A DNA stretch of 5,019 nucleotides from an uncultured Corynebacterium sp. GTDB taxonomy: Bacteria > Actinomycetota > Actinomycetes > Mycobacteriales > Mycobacteriaceae. Both the position numbers and the translations under genes were made by a program. Positions 1 through 4,886 of this stretch are shown piece after piece. The stretch's first letter is position 1. Each line of letters opens with the position of its first letter. The stretch is taken from positions 1 to 5,019 of the forward strand of contig NZ_CABTZR010000119.1 in assembly GCF_902489365.1 (NCBI RefSeq). Direction: 5' to 3'. The notes beneath the pieces are model-generated. The model was not told the DNA's origin and did no database searches. It saw only the letters and a list, made by a program, of their open reading frames with translations.

Positions 1-59
1 ACCTTCCAGCACGCGATGTACGCGGCGGCGGTCAGCCGGTCACGATCCAGTAGAGCCAC
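1..59 (-). CDS. patA: Phosphatidylinositol mannoside acyltransferase, N-terminal fragment (PatA-like)
   Basis: Only 19 complete codons lie in the window; the gene continues past the left edge. The reading begins with GTG at 59 and gives VALLDRDRLTAAAYIACWK. This resembles the start of actinobacterial PIM acyltransferases, which open with a short charged stretch followed by an (A/G)Y-x-A-x-W helix. In that family the enzyme acylates the mannose of PIM1/PIM2 at the cytoplasmic face of the membrane. The main support is position: in corynebacteria and mycobacteria this gene follows pgsA and precedes pimA. GTG 59 is the only usual start codon in this frame after the pgsA stop, and AGAAAGG lies 10 nt upstream. 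The identification rests on synteny plus a very short peptide. An unrelated gene remains possible but unlikely. Confidence 0.62.
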   Translation of the reverse strand, partial: MALLDRDRLTAAAYIACWK

Positions 60-69
60 GGTTGCGGAG

Positions 70-76
70 CCTTTCT
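70..76 (-). promoter_or_regulatory. Ribosome binding site for the patA-like gene
   Basis: The minus strand reads AGAAAGG, followed by 10 nt and then the GTG at 59. It is a moderate Shine-Dalgarno match. It matters because it supports the GTG start, in a frame that is otherwise open all the way back to the pgsA stop codon. Confidence 0.5.
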
Positions 77-122
77 GTGCGGGCCGGGGGCACGGTACCT
101 TCCGGTGGGAGCGGGTATTGAG

Positions 123-758
123 CTATAGGTGCTTCAGTTCCTTCTTAAAACGCGCCTTGGTGTCCTGACGTGCCGCTTGGCGCATGCGCTGGTAAATAGT
201 GAAGATAGACCCCACAGCCAGCAGCCACAGGGCGACTTCCAGCGCATAAGGCACGCCCAGGCCTTCCAACCCCACGCCGCCGAGTCCTAGGATGAGGCGC
301 TCGGGGCGCTCGACGAGACCGCCGACCATCTTAAACCCAGAAGCCTCGCCGCGCGCCTTGACATAAGAGATGACCTGGGAACTAACCAGCACCACCATGC
401 AGGCAGCGAAGTTTATGGGGTGAGCGTTATCGACGTACACCATCCAGTAAGCGATCGCCGCGAACAAAGCACCGTCAGTAATGCGGTCGCAGGAGGCGTC
501 GAGAGTGGCTCCGAAGTTAGAACCGCCCGTGGTCAGGCGCGCCATCGTGCCGTCGAGCATGTCGAAGGCCGCGAAGAGGCCCGACAACAGCGCGGCGGCA
601 AAAAGGTGATCAAGTGGGATGAGGATGACCGATATGGCAATGGTGACGATCGTTCCCACGATGGTGACAATATTGGGGGTCAGGCCCATCTTGAGGAAGA
701 GCTTGGCCACCGGTACCACAACCACGGCGGCGGGCTTACGCCCGTGAACACTAAGCAT
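123..758 (-). CDS. pgsA: Phosphatidylinositol phosphate synthase (CDP-alcohol phosphatidyltransferase)
   Basis: This 211-residue integral membrane enzyme very probably joins CDP-diacylglycerol and inositol 1-phosphate to give PI-phosphate and CMP, the precursor of PI, PIMs, LM and LAM. The CDP-alcohol phosphotransferase signature is complete: D66-x2-D69-G70-x2-A73-R74-x8-G83-x3-D87-x3-D91. The four aspartates are the metal and catalytic residues of the family. Hydrophobic segments lie at about 28-48, 50-65, 94-108, 115-132, 155-170 and 172-188, matching the usual six helices. SYVKAR (131-136) and RPER (151-154) sit where PI-phosphate synthases bind the inositol phosphate. The start is ATG 758, because AGGAG lies 6 nt upstream; a start at 866 would add 36 unlikely residues. 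The gene overlaps the HIT gene end by 8 bp, suggesting translational coupling. Neighbours (HIT protein before, PatA-like after) favour PI-phosphate synthase over phosphatidylglycerophosphate synthase. Confidence 0.93.
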   Translation of the reverse strand: MLSVHGRKPAAVVVVPVAKLFLKMGLTPNIVTIVGTIVTIAISVILIPLDHLFAAALLSGLFAAFDMLDGTMARLTTGGSNFGATLDASCDRITDGALFAAIAYWMVYVDNAHPINFAACMVVLVSSQVISYVKARGEASGFKMVGGLVERPERLILGLGGVGLEGLGVPYALEVALWLLAVGSIFTIYQRMRQAARQDTKARFKKELKHL

Positions 759-1329
759 GCGCTTCTCCTGAGATGATTCCCTCGGCGGCGAGCTCCGCCC
801 ATCCCTGAGCAAGAAGGGAACGGGTGTCTTTGAGGAGCTGCGGCAGCACTTTAACTCCGTCCACAATAGTCATGAAGTTTGAATCTCCGCTCCAGCGCGG
901 AACGATGTGCATGTGCAGGTGCTGTCCTACCGATCCACCCGAGGCCCGCCCCAAGTTAAAGCCGGCGTTGACGGCATCGGGGCCGGAAACCCTCTTCAGG
1001 ACCCGGATGGCGGCCTGCGCGAACTGAAAGAGCTCGCGGGACTCCTCCTCGGTAAGGTTTTCCAGCTCAGACTCCTGGCGGTACGGGATGACCATCATGT
1101 GGCCGGCGTTATAGGGATAAAGGTTGAGCACACAATAGACAAGCTCACCGCGGGCAACGATGAGCCCGTCCTCGTCCGACATCTGCGGGATCTCCACAAA
1201 TGGGTTACGGGCTTCCTTTGGCACGTCGCCGGCGCCGCCCTCACGCTTGATGTAGCTCATACGGTACGGCGCCCACAGGCGTTCTAAGCGGTCGGGGGTT
1301 CCCAGGCCGGTATCGACGTACTCTCCCAC
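751..1329 (-). CDS. HIT-family hydrolase/phosphorylase, probable Ap4A phosphorylase
   Basis: This is a 192-residue cytosolic histidine-triad protein. The triad H137-L-H139-M-H141-I-V is intact within QHLHMHIVPRW, with the middle histidine H139 the expected nucleophile. Upstream, N125-L-G and the Gly/Ser-rich stretch RASGGSVG (128-135) form the phosphate-binding side. Blocks such as LWAPYRMSYI (18-27), EIPQMSDEDGLIVARG (46-61) and VLNLYPYNAGHMMV (67-80) closely resemble mycobacterial Rv2613c as I recall it. That protein is a diadenosine tetraphosphate phosphorylase of about the same length, also located between thrS and pgsA. The start is GTG 1329, with GGGAG 10 nt upstream; the conserved LERLWAPYR block lies before the first internal Met (24), so the longer form is right. 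The enzyme is expected to break down Ap4A, a by-product of aminoacyl-tRNA synthetases. Substrate choice (Ap4A phosphorolysis versus another nucleotide) is inferred from family resemblance. Confidence 0.88.
   Translation of the reverse strand: MGEYVDTGLGTPDRLERLWAPYRMSYIKREGGAGDVPKEARNPFVEIPQMSDEDGLIVARGELVYCVLNLYPYNAGHMMVIPYRQESELENLTEEESRELFQFAQAAIRVLKRVSGPDAVNAGFNLGRASGGSVGQHLHMHIVPRWSGDSNFMTIVDGVKVLPQLLKDTRSLLAQGWAELAAEGIISGEAHA
765..769 (-). promoter_or_regulatory. Ribosome binding site of pgsA, inside the HIT gene
   Basis: The minus strand reads AGGAG, then 6 nt (AAGCGC), then ATG 758. This strong site lies in the last codons of the upstream HIT gene. It decides the pgsA start in favour of MLSVHGRK over a longer reading that begins within the HIT gene. 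Confidence 0.8.
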
Positions 1330-1339
1330 TCTGTGTGTG

Positions 1340-1344
1340 CTCCC
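1340..1344 (-). promoter_or_regulatory. Ribosome binding site of the HIT gene
   Basis: The minus strand reads GAAAGGGAGC, with GGGAG ending 10 nt before GTG 1329. It supports the GTG start. It lies in the 46 bp thrS-HIT gap (1330-1375), which shows no terminator-like hairpin plus T-run, in keeping with co-transcription. Confidence 0.65.
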
Positions 1345-1375
1345 TTTCTAAACCTCTGTCTAGATGCGCATGCCT

Positions 1376-3439
1376 CTAGACGCGCTCGGCGATGGTTTCC
1401 TTGGTCGGCTGTTCGTTGTTGCGCTCGCGCACCCAAGCCTCGATGACGTTGACCGCAGCCTCCACGGGCACGCCGTTAACTTGGGTGCCGTCGAGGAAGC
1501 GGAAGGAGACCGCACCCGCTTCGACGTCGCGCTCGCCGGCCAACAGCATGAATGGCACCTTGCCCGTGGTGTGGTTGCGAATCTTCTTCTGCATGCGGTC
1601 ATCGGAGGTATCCACGTCAGCGCGCAGGCCGCGTGCACGCAGCTGTGCACAAACCTCCTCGAGGTGCGGGGCAAAGGTATCAGCGACCGGAATGCCCACC
1701 ACCTGGTGCGGGGCCAGCCACGCCGGGAATGCACCCGCATAGTGCTCCAGGAGCACGCCGAAGAATCGCTCGATGGAACCGAAAAGTGCGCGGTGAATCA
1801 TGATCGGGCGCTGCTTGGAGCCATCCGATGCCGTGTACTCGAGCTCGAAGCGCTCCGGCAGGTTGAAGTCCAGCTGCACGGTGGACATTTGCCAGGTACG
1901 GCCAATGGCATCGCGAGCCTGGACAGAGATCTTCGGGCCGTAGAAGGCCGCGCCTGCCGGGTCCGGGACCAGCTCGAGGCCGGACTTCTCCGCTACAGAC
2001 TGCAGGATCTTCGTCGAGCGCTCCCAGATCTCATCCGAGCCAACGTACTTGTTCGGGTCCTTGGTGGACAGCTCCAGGTAGAAGTCATCCAGGCCGTAGT
2101 CCTTGAGAAGAGAAATGATGAACTCCAGCACCTTAGTCAGCTCATCTTCAAGTTGCTCAGGGGTGCAGTAGATGTGGGAGTCATCCTGGGTAAAGCCGCG
2201 AGCGCGGGTCAGACCGTGGATAACGCCGGACTTCTCATAGCGGTAGACCGTTCCGAACTCGAAGAGGCGCAGCGGTAACTCACGGTAAGAACGACCGCGG
2301 GAGGCGAAGATGAGGTTGTGCATCGGGCAGTTCATCGGCTTGGCGTAGTAGTCCTGCGGCTGCTTGGTGCAGTTGCCGTCCTCATCCCACTCGCCGTCGA
2401 GCTGCATCGGCGGGAACATGCCATCCGCGTAGAAGTCGAGGTGTCCAGACTTCTTGAACAGGTCACCCTTGGTCAGGTGCGGGGTGGACACGAAGGAGTA
2501 GCCGTCCGCGATGTGGCGGCGGCGGGAGTGCTCTTCCATCTCCATGCGCACGGTAGCGCCATTGGGGTGGAACACCGGGAAACCGGAACCGATCTCATCT
2601 GGGAAGGAGAACAGGTCCAGCTCGGCGCCCAAACGACGGTGGTCGCGCTTTTCTGCCTCTTCGACCATGGTCTTGTAGGACTCAAGTGCTTCCTTGGATT
2701 CGAAGGCGGTGCCATAAATGCGCTGCAGGCCGGCCTTGGACTGGTCGCCGCGCCAGTAGGCAGCAGAAGAACGCGTCAGGGCAAAAGCTGGAATGTACTT
2801 GGTGGTCGGAACGTGCGGGCCACGGCACAGATCAAACCACTCCACCTCGCCGGTGCGCGGGTTGACGTTGTCGTAGTGGGTCAGATCGCCGGCACCAACC
2901 TCGGCAGCCTCGTCGGAATCAGGGTCCACGTTGCCCTTATCCTGGACCAGCTCGAGCTTAAACGGCTCGGCCGCAAGCGCCTGCTCTGCTTCCTCCGGGG
3001 AGGAGTAGACGTGGCGCTCGAAGCGCTGGCCGCTCTTGATGATCTTCTTCATGCGCTTCTCAATAGCCTTGAGGTCCTCCGGAGTGAAGGGCTCTGCGGT
3101 CTGGAAGTCGAAGTAGAAGCCGTTCTCGATGGCCGGGCCAATGCCCAGCTTCGTGCCGGGGAACTCCGCCTGCACAGCCTGGGCCATCACGTGCCCGCAG
3201 GAGTGGCGAATAACGGCACGGCCGTCTTCCTCGCATGCAGCAACTGGAGTGAACTCAGCGTCAGTGTCCGGCGTGTGGGAGAGATCGTAAAGGGTACCGT
3301 CAGCACCGCGGACGACGACGACTGCTTCGGGGCCCTTGTTGGGCAGCTCATGCTCGCGCATCGCTGCTCCCACGGCAGTACCGGCCGGGACCGTGATCGC
3401 CTCGTAGTTCACCGGGACTGCTGGAATCATTTCCGCCAT
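1376..3439 (-). CDS. thrS: Threonyl-tRNA synthetase
   Basis: This 687-residue class II synthetase charges tRNA-Thr with threonine in the cytosol; the length is normal for actinobacteria. Domains in order: TGS-like domain at about 1-70; editing domain at about 75-270, with H79-SCG-H83 and C205-RGP-H209, the expected HxxxH and CxxxH pairs for clearing Ser-tRNA-Thr; catalytic core at about 275-575; anticodon-binding domain at about 577-675. Zinc ligands that select threonine are visible as C371 (KPMNCPMH), H422 (DDSHIYC) and H549 (PIMIHRALFG). Motif 2 has R400 in TVYRYE and the following TRARGFTQDD; motif 3 has R558 in GSIERFFG. Start is ATG 3439, with AAAGGAG 11 nt upstream; an upstream GTG at 3496 would add 19 unconserved residues and has no good ribosome site. 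It probably heads the operon thrS-HIT-pgsA-patA. No frameshift or missing key residue was seen. Confidence 0.98.
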   Translation of the reverse strand: MAEMIPAVPVNYEAITVPAGTAVGAAMREHELPNKGPEAVVVVRGADGTLYDLSHTPDTDAEFTPVAACEEDGRAVIRHSCGHVMAQAVQAEFPGTKLGIGPAIENGFYFDFQTAEPFTPEDLKAIEKRMKKIIKSGQRFERHVYSSPEEAEQALAAEPFKLELVQDKGNVDPDSDEAAEVGAGDLTHYDNVNPRTGEVEWFDLCRGPHVPTTKYIPAFALTRSSAAYWRGDQSKAGLQRIYGTAFESKEALESYKTMVEEAEKRDHRRLGAELDLFSFPDEIGSGFPVFHPNGATVRMEMEEHSRRRHIADGYSFVSTPHLTKGDLFKKSGHLDFYADGMFPPMQLDGEWDEDGNCTKQPQDYYAKPMNCPMHNLIFASRGRSYRELPLRLFEFGTVYRYEKSGVIHGLTRARGFTQDDSHIYCTPEQLEDELTKVLEFIISLLKDYGLDDFYLELSTKDPNKYVGSDEIWERSTKILQSVAEKSGLELVPDPAGAAFYGPKISVQARDAIGRTWQMSTVQLDFNLPERFELEYTASDGSKQRPIMIHRALFGSIERFFGVLLEHYAGAFPAWLAPHQVVGIPVADTFAPHLEEVCAQLRARGLRADVDTSDDRMQKKIRNHTTGKVPFMLLAGERDVEAGAVSFRFLDGTQVNGVPVEAAVNVIEAWVRERNNEQPTKETIAERV

Positions 3440-3450
3440 GACTTGTTGCG

Positions 3451-3457
3451 CTCCTTT
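3451..3457 (-). promoter_or_regulatory. Ribosome binding site of thrS, flanked by direct repeats
   Basis: The minus strand reads AAAGGAG, followed by 11 nt to ATG 3439. The site lies between and partly in two copies of GAGCGCAA (3456-3463 and 3446-3453), ten bases apart. The GCGC at 3458-3461 can pair with the GCGC at 3448-3451 and put AAAGGA in the loop. The ribosome site choice is well supported; a regulatory role for the repeats is speculation. Confidence 0.7.
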
Positions 3458-3465
3458 GCGCTCAC

Positions 3466-3496
3466 GCGCCGCTCGACATACCTGGCCGAGCAGCAC
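3466..3496 (-). promoter_or_regulatory. Stem-loop in the thrS leader
   Basis: On the minus strand, GTGCTGCTCG (3496 to 3487) pairs with CGAGCGGCGC (3475 to 3466). The stem has ten pairs including two G-U, and an 11-nt loop. It ends 8 nt before the thrS Shine-Dalgarno sequence and lacks a following T-run, so it is not an intrinsic terminator. It may control or protect the message, but no function can be read from sequence alone. It does not show T-box landmarks. Confidence 0.4.
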
Positions 3497-3520
3497 TCAT
3501 TGAGAAAGTTACAGCGGCTT

Positions 3521-3526
3521 AGTCTA
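3521..3526 (-). promoter_or_regulatory. Possible -10 element of a thrS promoter
   Basis: The minus strand reads GGTAGACTAA, which fits the loose corynebacterial extended -10 pattern (TAnnnT, with G upstream). No convincing -35 hexamer is seen about 17 bp upstream, where the bases are CGCTCA; corynebacterial -35 elements are often weak. If used, transcription would start near 3514, about 75 nt before thrS. The call rests on one short motif in a plausible place. Confidence 0.3.
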
Positions 3527-3532
3527 CCCCTC

Positions 3533-4804
3533 TTAACTGCGGATGAGCGACTCGCCCCAAAAGGTTTCGCCCTCAGTTCCGGCCGGCATGTAGTACACGG
3601 CCGAGCCAATGTGGGTAATCCACTCGTTGAGGCGATCCGCTTTGTCGAGGCGCGCCTGGATGGGCTCGAACTGAGCCGTAGGATCCTTCTGGTAGCAGAT
3701 GAAGATCAACCCGGCATTGCTGAGCTCACCACGCTTGGTGGTCTCCGGAGTCGGTGGAAGGTTGTAGTTATACGGGCGACGCAAAAGTTTCTGTTCTGGA
3801 TGCTCTGCCGGCGGATGTGCTCTGGCGACATGCGAGTTTTCATCAATGGCTTTGAGCCCAAACTCATTGCGGGCATCCAGATCCACCGAGTCGAACTCGT
3901 CCTTAGCGCCTATAGGAGCTCCGGTATCGAGCGTGCGTCCAGTCGAGTTTTCGCGTGCTGCGCGATCAAGCTGCTCCCATGTGTCCAGGTTCATGTGGAT
4001 GCGGCGTACCACCATGGCGCTGCCGCCGGCGAAGGGGCCGTCTTCGATCCACACCTGCTCGTTGAAATCTTCATCGCTTCGGGGATTGACCGTGCCGTCT
4101 TTCTGCCCGAAGAGGTTGCGTGGAGTTTCACCCTTCGGTGACGAACCATAGGCGTGGCTGAACCCCTGTTGGATCCACGCAACGTCGGCGTAATCTTTGC
4201 CTGCGCGGGTCATATGCCGCACCACGAAGGCGGCAGTGAAAGGATCATCGCTGCAGATCTGCAGGACGATATCTGTCTGGCCCCATTCCGGGCGGAGGTC
4301 ATCGTGGTCAAAAGCCTGGATATCTCGCAGCCAGCTGGGCTTGGCGACGCCCACGGTGTCGAAGAATCCTTCTCCCCAACCGCATGTCACGGTGAGGTTT
4401 GCCGGGGTGGTAGACAATTCGGGTTCGAGGCTGCCCAACGGGTTCTCACCGGTGCACAGGCGGCGGGCGTCCTCCGTCCACAGGCGCATCAACGCGGTAG
4501 CGCCGCGAGCGGTGGTTCCCTTTTTCAGGTTAAAGCCCACCAGCTCCACATGTGCCTGGACCGGGGTTTGGATGCCCGCCTGGTGCTCGCCGTCGAAGGC
4601 GACGATATCGCCGCCCATGGTTTCCTCGCGGCGCTCCGGCCCAGTGCTTCCCGCGTCTCCGGCCTGCGCTGCGCGGGAGGCATCCGCCGATGTCTGTCCG
4701 GGATCGTCCTCTTTCGCACAGCTTGCAAGCGCTACCGAGCTTGCCGCCACAGCACTTCCGGCGAGCAGTCCACGCCGACTGACAGGTTCCGCGAACCCGC
4801 TCAT
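3533..4804 (-). CDS. efeB: DyP-type heme peroxidase, EfeB family, Tat-exported lipoprotein
   Basis: This 423-residue protein belongs to the dye-decolorizing peroxidases, which use heme and hydrogen peroxide to oxidise substrates; EfeB members have been linked to iron handling. The N-terminus has a twin-arginine motif (S9-R10-R11-G-L-L) and a hydrophobic stretch ending in the lipobox L26-A27-S28-C29. The mature enzyme is thus probably exported folded and lipid-anchored at C29. A low-complexity Ala/Gly/Asp/Ser-rich linker spans about 30-62. The DyP fold follows: G233-QK-D236-G237 is the GxxDG motif with the distal aspartate; H325 in NSHVARAH fits the proximal heme ligand; LRRPYNY (341-347) supplies the distal arginine. 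ATG 4804 has AGGGAG 9 nt upstream. The gene follows a Met/His-rich protein gene by 66 bp. No efeO or efeU is visible here, so an EfeUOB iron-uptake role is not shown. Confidence 0.93.
   Translation of the reverse strand: MSGFAEPVSRRGLLAGSAVAASSVALASCAKEDDPGQTSADASRAAQAGDAGSTGPERREETMGGDIVAFDGEHQAGIQTPVQAHVELVGFNLKKGTTARGATALMRLWTEDARRLCTGENPLGSLEPELSTTPANLTVTCGWGEGFFDTVGVAKPSWLRDIQAFDHDDLRPEWGQTDIVLQICSDDPFTAAFVVRHMTRAGKDYADVAWIQQGFSHAYGSSPKGETPRNLFGQKDGTVNPRSDEDFNEQVWIEDGPFAGGSAMVVRRIHMNLDTWEQLDRAARENSTGRTLDTGAPIGAKDEFDSVDLDARNEFGLKAIDENSHVARAHPPAEHPEQKLLRRPYNYNLPPTPETTKRGELSNAGLIFICYQKDPTAQFEPIQARLDKADRLNEWITHIGSAVYYMPAGTEGETFWGESLIRS
4722..4780 (-). other. Tat signal with lipobox in the DyP peroxidase
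   Basis: Codons for residues 9-28 run from the SRRGLL twin-arginine motif through an Ala/Val/Ser/Leu-rich core to LAS just before Cys29 (codon at 4718-4720). The combination predicts Tat export followed by lipidation, fitting a heme enzyme that is loaded with cofactor before export. Positions are from codon counting from ATG 4804. Confidence 0.75.
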
Positions 4805-4813
4805 CTTTGATTT

Positions 4814-4819
4814 CTCCCT
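4814..4819 (-). promoter_or_regulatory. Ribosome binding site of the DyP peroxidase gene
   Basis: The minus strand reads AGGGAG, 9 nt before ATG 4804, which supports that start and keeps the Tat signal at the N-terminus. I see no convincing promoter in the 66 bp gap 4805-4870, so transcription probably continues from the Met/His-rich gene. Confidence 0.65.
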
Positions 4820-4855
4820 ATCTCGTGAGAACTGATTTCTTGCCTACCTTGGCCC

Positions 4856-4886
4856 AGAGCACGCTGGTTTCTAGTGCGCGTGCTCT
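4856..4886 (-). repeat. Inverted repeat spanning the stop codon of the Met/His-rich gene
   Basis: AGAGCACGC (4856-4864) and GCGTGCTCT (4878-4886) are perfect 9-bp inverted repeats with a 13-nt loop that contains the TAG stop. On the minus strand no T-run follows, so it is a poor intrinsic terminator in the gene's direction. It might attenuate, or stabilise the upstream message. On the plus strand a pyrimidine-rich TCTTTCTTC follows, but no plus-strand gene is seen that would need a terminator. Confidence 0.45.

Larger units (their letters stand above)
3440..3532 (-). promoter_or_regulatory. thrS leader region between the DyP peroxidase gene and thrS
   Basis: This 93 bp gap contains a possible -10 element, a 10-bp stem-loop, a 12-codon open frame and a ribosome site flanked by direct repeats (listed separately). 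No terminator for the upstream peroxidase gene is visible: no GC stem followed by a T-run on the minus strand. Read-through from the peroxidase gene into thrS is therefore possible alongside any local promoter. Confidence 0.5.

Noticed and set aside
1359..1380. Two TCTAGA sites around ATGCGCAT in the thrS-HIT gap
   Set aside because: These are short palindromes with no extended stem and no T-run, covering the thrS stop; they are not a convincing terminator or operator.
1364..2278. A 304-codon open frame on the plus strand
   Set aside because: It is the mirror of the catalytic and C-terminal parts of thrS, with no recognisable domain.
3440..3532. T-box riboswitch upstream of thrS
   Set aside because: The leader is only 93 bp, and I see neither a T-box sequence nor room for the specifier stem and antiterminator.
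2318..4141. A 607-codon open frame on the plus strand
   Set aside because: It lies antisense to thrS and the DyP peroxidase, both of which have clear families and active-site motifs. Its translation shows no recognisable domain, and long antisense frames are common in high-GC coding DNA.
4821..4830. Palindrome TCTCGTGAGA before the peroxidase gene as an operator
   Set aside because: Each arm is only 4 bp and it adjoins the ribosome site; this is expected by chance.
4154..4835. Overlapping plus-strand open frames opposite the peroxidase N-terminal half
   Set aside because: They are antisense to a well-supported peroxidase gene with a Tat signal and ribosome site; the translations are Arg/Ser/Pro-rich, as expected of shadow frames.
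4840..4860. DtxR (iron repressor) operator before the peroxidase gene
   Set aside because: CCAAGGTAGGCAAGAAATC on the minus strand matches only about 8 of 19 positions of the consensus and lacks its dyad.
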